Shown here in pieces: positions 1 through 9,589 of a stretch of DNA of 64,000 nt; the stretch's first letter is position 1, and each line of letters begins with the position of its first letter. Source of the stretch: Candidatus Krumholzibacteriia bacterium. Its GTDB lineage: Bacteria; Krumholzibacteriota; Krumholzibacteriia; LZORAL124-64-63. The notes under the pieces are model-generated. The model was not told the DNA's origin. It did not search any database and saw nothing but the letters and a program-made list of their open reading frames with translations. The stretch spans positions 1 through 64,000 of the forward strand of contig JANTFX010000004.1 in assembly GCA_024763215.1 (NCBI GenBank), given 5' to 3'. The position numbers were made by a program, and so were the translations under genes.

Positions 1-1
1 C

Positions 2-325
2 ATGAAGCAGGCCCGGATCCCGAGCTGGGCCGCACCCCTGGTGTTGCGCTACGTGGAACGGATCATCGGCCGCCGGTACGAGGATATCGCTCCGCTCAAC
101 ACCTTGTGCCGGCTGGATTGTCCGGTGCTGATGGTGCACGGGGACCGGGACCGGACGGTGCCCCTGGGGGATTTTGAGAGGATGAGGGAAAAATGCGCGG
201 ACCGGGGCCCGCGGTTCCTGGTCATCCCCGGTGCGGGCCACACCTCGGTGGACAAATTCGAGGCTCATGCGGGGGCGCTGCTGGATTTCTTGCGGCGGGC
301 CGGCTGCGGCTCCGGGTCCGGGTGA
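2..325 (+). CDS. alpha/beta hydrolase, C-terminal fragment (5' truncated by window edge)
   Basis: Translation contains PVLMVHGDRDRTVPL...GAGHTSVDKF, the typical Asp/His end of the alpha/beta hydrolase fold; the ORF runs off the window start. Confidence 0.75.
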   Translation: MKQARIPSWAAPLVLRYVERIIGRRYEDIAPLNTLCRLDCPVLMVHGDRDRTVPLGDFERMREKCADRGPRFLVIPGAGHTSVDKFEAHAGALLDFLRRAGCGSGSG

Positions 326-363
326 CGAACCCGGAGCTGCGCCGGGCGGAAGCGGGCCCGGGA

Positions 364-915
364 TCAGTGGTCGTGACCCGGGTGCTCATGATGTTGCGGA
401 TGCTCCGTCTGCTCCTGGCCCGCGCCCATCATCAGGGCCATCTCCTTGTGGTCGCGGGCCACGATGTCGTGCATCTTCTTGACCACATCGGGGTTGTCCG
501 AGGTGTAGATGAACACCGTCGCCGCGTCGCCCATGACCGCTTCGGTCTTGATCCCGGTCATCTGCAGCATGCCGAACTCCTTGCAGCGGCCGCACATCTC
601 CAGGGTCATGGGGTTGACCTCGCCCTTCTGGATCTTCATGCCGAGTTCCTGCATGGCCCGTCCCGCCTTGGCGAAGGACTCCTTGTATTCGGGCGCGACG
701 GTGATGATCTCCACCATGCCGTTTTCTATTTCGTGGGTTTCCCAGGTGCTGTGGGGCAGCAGGCCGGGGTCGGCCGTCAGGTTCTTGCAGAAGGCGCAGT
801 GGTTCATGTCGAACCAGCCGGATTCGGATTTGTACATGTCCGGTTCGGCGGCCAGGGCCGAGGCGGCCACAAGGACGACGAGGGCTGCCAGGGTCGGAAC
901 GGTCAGCTTGCGCAT
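364..915 (-). CDS. secreted protein with Cys pairs (HCAFC, CGRC) and a His-rich C-terminus
   Basis: ATG at 913-915 followed by signal peptide MRKLTVPTLAALVVLVAASALAAEP; C-terminal EHPQHHEHPGHDH. Confidence 0.7.
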   Translation of the reverse strand: MRKLTVPTLAALVVLVAASALAAEPDMYKSESGWFDMNHCAFCKNLTADPGLLPHSTWETHEIENGMVEIITVAPEYKESFAKAGRAMQELGMKIQKGEVNPMTLEMCGRCKEFGMLQMTGIKTEAVMGDAATVFIYTSDNPDVVKKMHDIVARDHKEMALMMGAGQEQTEHPQHHEHPGHDH

Positions 916-1023
916 GGCGGGGCTCCTTGAGTAGGGTTGCAGAAGGTTGTTGCCGGGAATCGGGCGGTTGTTCGGCTCCCAATCCGGTTCTTTGGTACGA
1001 TAGCAGAACGGTAGGGTTTCGCC

Positions 1024-1977
1024 ATGGCTGACCACAACGCACTCCAACTCATCGACCTCGACCAGGCCCTGCCCGGCCAGCGGCGGTTCATCAGCTGCTG
1101 GGCGCGGGTCGATCCGGCTGTCGGGCCGACCTTCATCGTCGATCCGGGTCCGCCGGCCACCAGCGACCGGCTGGTCGCCGCTTTGGAGCAACGGGGCCTG
1201 GAGCGGCTGGGATTCATCCTGTTGACCCACATCCATCTGGACCACGGCGGGTGCACGGCGCAGGTGCTGCGGCGCTGGCCCGGCGCCCGGGTGATCTGCC
1301 ACCCCCGGGGGCGGGCGCACCTGGCCGATCCGGGCCGGCTCTGGCGGGGTTCCCGGCAGGTGCTGGGCCTCAAGGCCGAGGTGTACGGCCAGCCGCAGCC
1401 CGTACCGGAGGCGGCCCTGGGCACCTATGCCGAGGCGGCCGCCGCAGGTATCACCATCACCGAGACCCCCGGCCATGCTCCCCACCACATCTGCTTCGGT
1501 GTCGGTGATGACCTGTTCCTGGGCGAGGCCGCCGGCACCTACAGCGACCTGGGCGGGGGCCCCATGACGCCGGAGTACTACCTGCGGCCGGCCACCCCGC
1601 CGCGATTCGATCTGGACGTGGCCCAGGGGTCGTTGCGGCGTCTGCTGGCGCTGGACCCCGCCCCGGGCGTCTTGCGCTTCGCCCACCATGGCGCTTACGC
1701 CGGCGATACGCGCGGGCTGTTGCGCATCGCCCATGACCAGTTCGCCCTGTGGGTGGACGTCTGCCGCCGGGTGAGCGACCCGGGTGGGGGCGAAACCACC
1801 GACGCTGAAGCTGCCGAGAACACGGCCCTCCTGGATGCGATCGCCGGCGAACTGGAGCGGTGCGACCCCCTGTTCGCGCGGGGCAAGGCCCTGCCCGCGG
1901 ACATCCGGGAGCGGGAACGGGATTTCACCCGCCAGTCCCTGCGCGGCATGCTGGGCTATCTGCGGGACCGGGTCTGA
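1024..1977 (+). CDS. MBL-fold metallo-hydrolase
   Basis: LLTHIHLDHGG metal-binding motif, TPGHAPHHICF. Confidence 0.85.
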   Translation: MADHNALQLIDLDQALPGQRRFISCWARVDPAVGPTFIVDPGPPATSDRLVAALEQRGLERLGFILLTHIHLDHGGCTAQVLRRWPGARVICHPRGRAHLADPGRLWRGSRQVLGLKAEVYGQPQPVPEAALGTYAEAAAAGITITETPGHAPHHICFGVGDDLFLGEAAGTYSDLGGGPMTPEYYLRPATPPRFDLDVAQGSLRRLLALDPAPGVLRFAHHGAYAGDTRGLLRIAHDQFALWVDVCRRVSDPGGGETTDAEAAENTALLDAIAGELERCDPLFARGKALPADIRERERDFTRQSLRGMLGYLRDRV

Positions 1978-2025
1978 CCCCGGACGATAGACTTATTCGC
2001 TTCGGGGCAGTATATTTTGCCGATC

Positions 2026-2850
2026 ATGACTTCACTGATCGCCAGCATCGGCCGGGGGCTTCTCCGCGGCCTGAGAAGCATCGGCCGGGGGATACTCCAC
2101 GGCCTCAGAAGTACCGGCAGGGGCTCGGTCTTGATGTGCCGCACCCTGTTCCACTTGCGGTCGGCCTGGCGCATGCGCACCGAAATCATCGAACAGATGC
2201 GCGTGGTGGCGGTGGGGTCGCTGCCCCTGGTCATCGTCACCTCGGTGTTCGTGGGTGCGGTGACCGCCGTGCAGGCGGTCTACCAGATGCAGGCCTACGT
2301 GCCCATGAAGTTCCTCGGCACGGTGATTTCCAAGAGCGTGTTCATCGAGCTGGGACCGGTGCTCATGGCCCTGGTGGTCGGCAGCCGGCTGTGCGCCAAC
2401 TACGCCGCCGAGCTGGGCACCATGAAGGTGACCGAGCAGCTCGACGCCATGAACATCATGGCCATCGATCCGGTGCGCTACCTGGCCATGCCCCGGTTCG
2501 TCGCCGCGGTGCTGATGATCCCGGTGATCACCATCTTCTGCGACGCCATCGCCATCTTCGGCGGGTACGTGGCCTCGGTGGTGACCCTGGATGTGACCAG
2601 CACCACCTTCATCGAGGGCCTGCGCATGTTCTACAAGTCGAGCGACCTGCTGGGCGGCCTGGCCAAGTCGTTCATCTTCGGGGGGATCATCGCCATGAGC
2701 GGGATCTTCTTCGGCTTCAACACCGAGGGCGGCGCCGAGGGCGTGGGCCAGTCGGTGATGCAGTCGGTCGTCGGCAGTTGCCTGAGCATCCTGGTGGCCG
2801 ATTACCTGCTGGCCATCATCCTGTTCCAGATCCTTTTCAAGAGCAGCTAG
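2026..2850 (+). CDS. mlaE: MlaE-family ABC transporter permease
   Basis: SVFIELGPVLMALVVGSRLCANYAAELGTMKVTEQLDAM is the MlaE/YrbE signature; followed by an ATPase and an MCE protein. Confidence 0.9.
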   Translation: MTSLIASIGRGLLRGLRSIGRGILHGLRSTGRGSVLMCRTLFHLRSAWRMRTEIIEQMRVVAVGSLPLVIVTSVFVGAVTAVQAVYQMQAYVPMKFLGTVISKSVFIELGPVLMALVVGSRLCANYAAELGTMKVTEQLDAMNIMAIDPVRYLAMPRFVAAVLMIPVITIFCDAIAIFGGYVASVVTLDVTSTTFIEGLRMFYKSSDLLGGLAKSFIFGGIIAMSGIFFGFNTEGGAEGVGQSVMQSVVGSCLSILVADYLLAIILFQILFKSS

Positions 2851-2856
2851 GAGACC

Positions 2857-3681
2857 ATGACGCCGCAGCAGCACAGCACCGTGGCCATACCGCCGCCGCC
2901 GAACCTGAAGCTGGACGATCCGGCTTCCCAGCGGGGCATAGCGCTGCAGGGAGTGAGCAAGGCGTTCGGTTCCAAGGTGGTCCTGGACGGATGCGACCTG
3001 CTGGTGAACAAGGGGGAGACCCTGGTCATCATCGGGCGCAGCGGCGAGGGCAAGTCGGTGTTGCTGAAGAACCTGGTGCGTCTGCTGGAACCCGATGCGG
3101 GCCAGATCTGGGTCGAGGGCAAGGAGGTGACGGGCCTGGAACATGATGAGCTCATGGGTCTGCGCAAGCAGTTCGGCTTCCTGTTCCAGGGGGCGGCCCT
3201 GTTCGATTCCATGACCATCTGCCAGAACGTGGGGCTGATGCTCATGGAGCATTTGGATTGGAGCAAGGAACGGATCCTGACGCGGGCCTGCGAGTGCCTG
3301 TCCCTGGTGGGGCTCGAGGACGCCAACGACAAGCTGCCCAGCGAGCTGAGCGGCGGCATGAAGAAACGGGCCGGGCTGGCGCGGGCCATCGTCATGGAAC
3401 CGGAATACATCCTGTACGACGAACCGACCACGGGCCTGGACCCCATCACCAGTGATGCGATCAACGACCTGATCCTCAAGCTGCAGCGCGAGCTGGGGGT
3501 GACCAGCATCGTGGTCACCCATGACATGGCCAGCGCGTTCAAGGTCGGCAACCGCATCGCCATGCTGAGCAAGGGCCGGATCGTCTACGTGGGCTCGGTG
3601 GAGGACATCAAGAGGACGTCGCACCCGCTGGTGCGGCAGTTCATCGAGGGCCGGGCCGACGGCCCCCTGGGAGTTTTTTAG
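2857..3681 (+). CDS. mlaF: ABC transporter ATP-binding protein, MlaF family
   Basis: Walker A GRSGEGKSVLLK, signature LSGGMKKR, Walker B YILYDEPTTGLDP. Confidence 0.93.
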   Translation: MTPQQHSTVAIPPPPNLKLDDPASQRGIALQGVSKAFGSKVVLDGCDLLVNKGETLVIIGRSGEGKSVLLKNLVRLLEPDAGQIWVEGKEVTGLEHDELMGLRKQFGFLFQGAALFDSMTICQNVGLMLMEHLDWSKERILTRACECLSLVGLEDANDKLPSELSGGMKKRAGLARAIVMEPEYILYDEPTTGLDPITSDAINDLILKLQRELGVTSIVVTHDMASAFKVGNRIAMLSKGRIVYVGSVEDIKRTSHPLVRQFIEGRADGPLGVF

Positions 3682-3717
3682 GCGGCCGCGGGGCGCCGGG
3701 ATCGAGAGCAGGGAGAC

Positions 3718-4623
3718 ATGAACGGATCCAAAAGCAGAATTTCCGAGTTGCAGGTGGGCATCCTGACCATCCTGGCGATCGTGGTGCTCATCGTGGGCAT
3801 GATGTGGTTCAAGGACGTGGATCTGACCCGCGGCAGCGCCCTGTACCTGGTGAACTTCCCCAAGGTCGAGGGCATGCAGGTCGGCGACAGGGTGCAGGTA
3901 CGCGGGATCCGCATGGGCGAAGTGACCGGCATGACCATGGTGAACGACGGTGTCCAGGTGGAGATGATGCTCGATGACACCGCGCGCCTGCGCGATGATG
4001 CGGTCATCACCCTGGGCGAGAAGGGCATCGTGGGCGAGATCGTGGTGGATATCGAACCGGGCACCGAGGGCAAGGTCGTGCCCCCCGGCTACCTGTTCAA
4101 GGGCCGCACCGCCGGCACCATCGCGGCGATGACCGACGCCGCAGGCGACGCCCTGGCCGAGATGCGTGTGCTGACGGGCAAGGTCACCGAGCTCATTGAC
4201 GAGGTGCGCGATCAGGGCAAGGTGGTCGAGACCCTGGCCCAGGCCCACGAGACCCTGGGCGAGGTGGACCAGATGCTCAACGAGAACCACCCCAAGATCG
4301 TGAAGATCCTGGACAACCTGGTGCAGACCACCGGCGACCTGAAGAAGCTGCTGGCCTCGGGCGTGGTCGATACGACCTTGAACCGGACCTCGGCCGCCAT
4401 GGCCTCGGTCGACACCCTGGTGGCCACCCTGGACGAATCCGCCGCCTACCTGAACCGGATCCTGGCCGGCTTGGACCGCGGCGAGGGCACCGCCGGCGGT
4501 CTGCTCAAGGACGAGGCCCTGTACGCCCGCACCGATTCGACCCTGACGGCGGTCCAGCGCCTCCTGGATGATGTGCGCCGGAACCCCAAGAGGTACTTCA
4601 AGCTGAGCGTGATCGATTTCTGA
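3718..4623 (+). CDS. mlaD: MCE-domain (MlaD-family) substrate-binding protein
   Basis: N-terminal TM plus MCE domain (VEGMQVGDRVQVRGIRMGEV), colinear with mlaE-mlaF. Confidence 0.9.
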   Translation: MNGSKSRISELQVGILTILAIVVLIVGMMWFKDVDLTRGSALYLVNFPKVEGMQVGDRVQVRGIRMGEVTGMTMVNDGVQVEMMLDDTARLRDDAVITLGEKGIVGEIVVDIEPGTEGKVVPPGYLFKGRTAGTIAAMTDAAGDALAEMRVLTGKVTELIDEVRDQGKVVETLAQAHETLGEVDQMLNENHPKIVKILDNLVQTTGDLKKLLASGVVDTTLNRTSAAMASVDTLVATLDESAAYLNRILAGLDRGEGTAGGLLKDEALYARTDSTLTAVQRLLDDVRRNPKRYFKLSVIDF

Positions 4624-4651
4624 GGAAGCCCAACCGGATAGGAGGAACGTC

Positions 4652-5167
4652 ATGAACGCGGATCCGAAAAAGGAAGCCATGATCAAGGTGATCAAGGATG
4701 CGGTGATGGTCGAGGTCAAGGGGCAGCAGCTCTACAGCCACGCCGCGAGCGAGGCCACCGACCCGGCGGCCAAGGCCATGTTCGAGATGCTGGCCAAGGA
4801 CGAGGACGACCACGTGCGCATCCTCATGACTCAGTACAAGAGCCTGATGGCCGACGGCAAGCTGGACCTGGCGGACGTGCATCCGGCCGAGGTGGACCAC
4901 GGCTCGCACGACGTGATCACCGACGAATTCAAGAGGTCCATCAAGGGCGGCAAGTTCGAGATGGCCGTCATCGGTATCGGCTGCGACCTCGAGAACAAGG
5001 CCATCGCCTACTACAAGAAGCACGCCGAGGAGGCCGAGGATCCCGAACTCAAGCAGCTGTTCACCTGGCTGGTCGAGTGGGAGGACGGACACCTGGAGCA
5101 GCTCATGGAGCTGGAGAACATGTACCAGGACGCCTACTGGGCCGACCAGGGGTTCTCGCCGATGTAG
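4652..5167 (+). CDS. ferritin-like/rubrerythrin-like diiron protein
   Basis: Helical EVKGQQLY...DEDDHVRIL...EWEDGHLEQL Glu/His pattern. Confidence 0.8.
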   Translation: MNADPKKEAMIKVIKDAVMVEVKGQQLYSHAASEATDPAAKAMFEMLAKDEDDHVRILMTQYKSLMADGKLDLADVHPAEVDHGSHDVITDEFKRSIKGGKFEMAVIGIGCDLENKAIAYYKKHAEEAEDPELKQLFTWLVEWEDGHLEQLMELENMYQDAYWADQGFSPM

Positions 5168-5199
5168 GCACGGGCATCGCGCAAAGGAGGGGTGATGCG

Positions 5200-5280
5200 A
5201 TGACCTCCAAGGATGGCAAGGGAACTCCCGCCCCGGAGGAGCTGTTCTCCCGTCTGGGAGAGATGCTGCACGGGGATTGA
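5200..5280 (+). CDS. putative 26-aa small protein
   Basis: Strong Shine-Dalgarno (AAAGGAGGGG) before ATG; MTSKDGKGTPAPEELFSRLGEMLHGD; 32 bp after the ferritin-like gene. Confidence 0.4.
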   Translation: MTSKDGKGTPAPEELFSRLGEMLHGD

Positions 5281-5310
5281 GCCCTCGGGCCCGGTGGCCG
5301 CTGGTCGGCC

Positions 5311-6909
5311 CTAACCGGATTCAGCCCTGATGTTTTCGGATTCGGCCACCATCTGCTGCTCCTGCATGCGATTCACAAGTTCGGAAGCCCGCCGCGCTCC
5401 GGTGAGGACCTGGTCGAGGTAATCGAGGATTTCCTGGTCGTCGGTCATGTCCTTGACCAGGTCGGTGTATCCTGTGATGCCGTAGAGGAGGTTGTTCAAA
5501 TCGTGGGCGAAGTTTTCGGCGACCTGCACCAGGGCTTCACTGCGGCGAATCCTCTGCAGCTGTTGCTTGAGGTGGGCGTTCTCGGTGGAAGAGGCGATCC
5601 GGTCGGTCAAATCCTCGATGAGCCCCACCAGGTAACGGGGGTTTCCATCCTTGTCGGTTACGGGGACCTTGCGGGTGCGGATCACCTTGGTGCCGCCGTC
5701 GCTTGATGTGTAGGCCTGGCGGTCGATCTCCAGCGCTGCCAGGGTTTCCAACACCTTGCGGTCCTGGGCGGTGAAGGCGGCCGCATCCTCGGGGCTGAAG
5801 ACTTCCTCGTTGCTGCGGCCGGCGATGGCGGCTGCGGGATCCCAGCCCGCCAGCTGGCGGGCCGTGCGGTTCATGAAGGCGAAGGTCAGATCGGAGGCGT
5901 TCTTGACGAAGACGCCTACGGGCAGGTTATCCAGAATGGTATCCTGAAACGTTTTCGCTTCGGCCAGTTCACGCTCCACATGGCACCGGAGCATGGCCCC
6001 GATCATGATCTCGCCAAAAAGCTGGAGGCGATGGGCCGTGTCCATGGACCAGGTCATGCCGGGTTCCCGCTGGTTCAAGGCGATGACGCCCACATGCCCG
6101 TCCCTGGTGCGCAGGCGGATCCACAGGCCGGAGGAAATGCCGTGGCGCCGGGCGAGGTCCCGCTCACGGGTCCAGTCGGGAGGCAGCTCCCGGGGGTGGG
6201 AAAACCGGAAAAACGGCGTGCGGTTCAGATAGTGCAGCAGCGCGGTGGGGGCAAGGCCTGACGCCGCCTCAGGGGCGGGTTCCATGTAGTCGGCCTGGCT
6301 GGTCAGGATCCTGGTGCCCTGCTGGTGCTTGCGGATGGTGAAGGCCAGGATCGCGTTGTCGGCGGCGAAAAACGTCCGCACGGCGTTCAGGGATTTCCGC
6401 AGGGTGGGGGTCAGGTCCGAGTCCCTGGTCTTGATGAGGTCCGCAGAGATCGTCGACAGCAGGGACTCGAACTGGAGCCGTTCCCTCAGGTCCGGCTGGG
6501 AGTGCCCGGGCATGGCCGAGATCAACCGGCTCCGGGATATTGTCCGGAAATCTTCAGGAAGCTGATCCTGCTCGTCCCCCTTCAGCACGATGCACAGGCA
6601 ATGATGGTCTTCGGGATCGTTGCCCTGGATCGGGATCAGGGCCATGGGCAACGCGATCTCCCGGCCGTCCTTGCACCGGCAGGCGATGAGGCATTGCCCG
6701 AGGTTGTCGGGTTTGGCGCGCCAGGACGACAGGGCCTGCCTGCCGGCAGGAGTCAGGAAGGTCGCAGGCCGGCCCTCGGTCTCGGAACCGGTCCAGCCGA
6801 AAAGGTCTGCGGCGGCCTTGTTCCACAGCAGGACCATGCCGCTTGGGTTGAGCATCACCGCGGGTTGGGGCGCCATCACCAGCGAGGCCTTCAGGGCGTT
6901 GAAGGTCAT
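5311..6909 (-). CDS. PAS/GAF sensor protein with HisKA-like segment but no recognisable HATPase domain
   Basis: PAS (MLNPSGMVLLWNKAAADLFGWTGSE), GAF-like middle, second PAS, terminal FAHDLNNLLYGITGYTDLV; stop shortly after. Confidence 0.75.
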   Translation of the reverse strand: MTFNALKASLVMAPQPAVMLNPSGMVLLWNKAAADLFGWTGSETEGRPATFLTPAGRQALSSWRAKPDNLGQCLIACRCKDGREIALPMALIPIQGNDPEDHHCLCIVLKGDEQDQLPEDFRTISRSRLISAMPGHSQPDLRERLQFESLLSTISADLIKTRDSDLTPTLRKSLNAVRTFFAADNAILAFTIRKHQQGTRILTSQADYMEPAPEAASGLAPTALLHYLNRTPFFRFSHPRELPPDWTRERDLARRHGISSGLWIRLRTRDGHVGVIALNQREPGMTWSMDTAHRLQLFGEIMIGAMLRCHVERELAEAKTFQDTILDNLPVGVFVKNASDLTFAFMNRTARQLAGWDPAAAIAGRSNEEVFSPEDAAAFTAQDRKVLETLAALEIDRQAYTSSDGGTKVIRTRKVPVTDKDGNPRYLVGLIEDLTDRIASSTENAHLKQQLQRIRRSEALVQVAENFAHDLNNLLYGITGYTDLVKDMTDDQEILDYLDQVLTGARRASELVNRMQEQQMVAESENIRAESG

Positions 6910-7595
6910 GATGCAGCCTCCTTGCAGACCAGGGGGGCGGCCAGGTTCGTGCCCTGACGCAAATCCATGAAAGCATCGAAGTGGTCGAGAAAGACGTCCA
7001 GGAGCAGGGGGTCGAACGCTTTTTCCCGCTGATGCTCCAGATGGGCAAAAACCTGATCCGGCAACCAGGCCTTGCGATACACGCGATCGCGGGACAGGGC
7101 GTCGAAAACATCGCAGATGGTCGCCACCCTGCCGTAGAGATGGATGTCCTCTCCGCTGAGCCGCCGCGGATAACCGAGGCCGTCCCAACGTTCGTGGTGC
7201 TGATGGGCGATGATGGCGGCGCAGTCCAGCAGGGGCTGGCCGGAGTGGGCGAGGATCTCCCGCCCCAGCAGGGTGTGGTGCTTCATGGTGTCGTATTCGG
7301 CGGGGGTCAGGCGTCCGGGTTTGTTCAAGATGGTATCGGGGATCCCCATCTTGCCCACGTCGTGCAGCTGGGCCGCCAGGCCCATGCGGGCGGCCACCCT
7401 AGGCTGCAGGCCGATCAGACGGGCCAGCTTCTCGACGAGGACTCCCATGGTGACCACATGTTCCGCCGTTTCCAGGGAACGGTGGCGAAACAGCCGGAAA
7501 ATGGTTACGGTCGTGCTGCACGGGGCCTGCCTGTTTGCCGTCGCCAGGGGGAGATGTGGCAGGGGCGCCGGGAACGGCAGGGCGAGCTGGAGCAT
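6906..7595 (-). CDS. HD-GYP domain protein
   Basis: QLHDVGKMGIPD, HHTLLG, HHERWDGLGYP motifs; stop overlaps the next ATG (ATGA). Confidence 0.88.
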   Translation of the reverse strand: MLQLALPFPAPLPHLPLATANRQAPCSTTVTIFRLFRHRSLETAEHVVTMGVLVEKLARLIGLQPRVAARMGLAAQLHDVGKMGIPDTILNKPGRLTPAEYDTMKHHTLLGREILAHSGQPLLDCAAIIAHQHHERWDGLGYPRRLSGEDIHLYGRVATICDVFDALSRDRVYRKAWLPDQVFAHLEHQREKAFDPLLLDVFLDHFDAFMDLRQGTNLAAPLVCKEAAS

Positions 7596-7827
7596 GAAAA
7601 CCCCTTCATGAAAACCGGCAGCCTGGGCGAGGTGGGTTTTCCAGGGTTTCGTTCCGTGTTGTCCCTCCTGGATCGTCCGGAACTATTTCTTATCGTGGCG
7701 AGAGCTTATCGGTCCGTGATATCAGCCCCGTTATTACAGAATTCCTTAAGCAAGATGCAGACCAGGTGAAAAATTTTTAAGTTATTATTGTAAAACAAGA
7801 TAAGTGTTTTCGCAGAACGGAAGAAAT

Positions 7828-7880
7828 CACGAAATATCGGAGAAACACGAAATTTCATGGCAACAGGAAACGAAATTTCG
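7828..7880. promoter_or_regulatory. three direct copies of ACGAAATWTC in an AT-rich intergenic region (putative operator)
   Basis: acgaaatatc at 7829, acgaaatttc at 7847, acgaaatttc(g) at 7870, upstream of the regulator ATG at 7928. Confidence 0.4.
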
Positions 7881-7927
7881 TAAAATAAAATCCAGACACA
7901 TTGATTCCTGTTACGAAAGGAGTCGCC

Positions 7928-9472
7928 ATGTATTTTTCCCAGACTCATCCCCATACCGAAACCCGTATCCTGATCATCGATGACGATGACCTCGTGCGGG
8001 GAAGCCTCAAGGCCTTTCTGCTGCGGCGTGGATTTCTGGTGGAGGCTGCCGAAGACGGCCCCCGTGGTCTGAAGGCGCTTGCCCGCAACAGGCCCGATGT
8101 GGTCCTGCTGGATCTGCGCATGCCGGGCATGGACGGCCTCGAAGTCCTGGCGGAAATCCGCCGGCTCGACCCCGATCTGCCGGTGATCGTCGCTTCTGGG
8201 GCCGGGGTGATGGACGATGTGATGCAGTCGTTGCGCCTGGGCGCCTGGGATTTTCTGCTCAAACCCTTTGCCGATCTCGAAATCCTTTTCCATGCGGTGG
8301 GCAATGCCGTCGACCAGTCCCGCCTGCGGCGGGAGAATCGCGCTTACCATCTGGGACTGGAAAAAAAGGTGGCCCGCAGGACGGCCGAGCTCGAGGAGGC
8401 CAACCGGGAACTGGCCCAGTTGCGCTTGCGGCTGGAGCAGGAAAATGAATACCTGCGCAGCGAGCTGTTCCCCGTGGACCCCTCCGGATTGTTCGTGGGC
8501 ACCAGCCGGGAGCTGAAGCTGGTCCAGGCGGAAATCGAAAAGGTCGCCCCCACCGATGCCCCGGTCCTGATCACCGGCGAGACGGGCACGGGCAAGGAGC
8601 TCGCCGCCCGTTGCCTCCACCAGAAAAGCCGTCGTCGCGACAAGCCCCTGATCAAGGTCAACTGCGCGTCCATTCCCCGTGAACTGTTCGAGAGCGAATT
8701 CTTCGGCCACATCAAGGGGGCGTTCACCGGCGCGGTTCAGGACCGGGTCGGTCGCTTCCAGCTTGCCGACAAGGGCACGCTTTTCCTGGACGAGGTCGCC
8801 GAAATCCCCAAGGAACTCCAGGTCAAGCTGCTGCGGGTGATCCAGGAGGGAGAGTTCGAACGGGTCGGCGAAGCGCTTACCCGCAAGGTCGATGTGCGGA
8901 TCGTGGCGGCCACCAACCGCGACCTGATCGAGGAAATCAGGGCCGGACGTTTCCGCGAAGATCTGTATTTCCGCTTGAACGTTTACCCCCTGACCATTCC
9001 ACCTTTACGGGAGCACAAGGATGACATCGCCCTTCTGGCGCAGCATTTCCTGAGTCAGGAGGAGCGCAAGCTGGGGAAGAAGCCCGGCCCCCTGAAGATC
9101 AAGCACATCCGGGAACTGGAGAGCTATCCCTGGCCGGGGAATGTGCGTGAATTGCAGAACGTGATCGAACGGGCGGTCATCATGGGAGATCCCGGCGAGC
9201 TGCATTTCGAACTGGACCATGGGGCGATTCAAACGTCGGGGCAAGGCAAGGACGGGGGCGAATCCTTGCCGGCCGGCGCCGGAGAAATCCTGACCGAGGC
9301 CCAGATCCGGCAGCTGGAAAGAGAGAATATCAAGCGGGCCCTGGCCGCCTGCGGGGGGCGGGTTGCCGGACCCAGGGGGGCGGCGGCTGTGCTGGGGATC
9401 AAGCCCACGACCCTGGCCTCCCGGATGAAGGTGTTGAACATCGCCAGGCCGGAGCGGAAAGCCCGGGGTTGA
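7928..9472 (+). CDS. sigma-54-dependent response regulator (NtrC family)
   Basis: Receiver [10 protein letters not shown]...[16 protein letters not shown]+ [11 protein letters not shown] and GAFTGA; C-terminal Fis-like HTH. Confidence 0.95.
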   Translation: MYFSQTHPHTETRILIIDDDDLVRGSLKAFLLRRGFLVEAAEDGPRGLKALARNRPDVVLLDLRMPGMDGLEVLAEIRRLDPDLPVIVASGAGVMDDVMQSLRLGAWDFLLKPFADLEILFHAVGNAVDQSRLRRENRAYHLGLEKKVARRTAELEEANRELAQLRLRLEQENEYLRSELFPVDPSGLFVGTSRELKLVQAEIEKVAPTDAPVLITGETGTGKELAARCLHQKSRRRDKPLIKVNCASIPRELFESEFFGHIKGAFTGAVQDRVGRFQLADKGTLFLDEVAEIPKELQVKLLRVIQEGEFERVGEALTRKVDVRIVAATNRDLIEEIRAGRFREDLYFRLNVYPLTIPPLREHKDDIALLAQHFLSQEERKLGKKPGPLKIKHIRELESYPWPGNVRELQNVIERAVIMGDPGELHFELDHGAIQTSGQGKDGGESLPAGAGEILTEAQIRQLERENIKRALAACGGRVAGPRGAAAVLGIKPTTLASRMKVLNIARPERKARG

Positions 9473-9589
9473 GCCGGGGCGGCACACGGACGCAGGTGGA
9501 CCAGCGCACAGGCAGTTGTCAAATCCCCCGCTATCCCCCATATTCCAGCCTCGAATCAGCCCTGTTTTTTTCGACCCGAGGTGTCTTTC

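Noticed and set aside
2032-4719. 895-aa minus-strand ORF
   Set aside because: Antisense shadow of the mlaE-mlaF-mlaD operon; low-complexity His/Gln/Gly-rich composition typical of high-GC antisense frames
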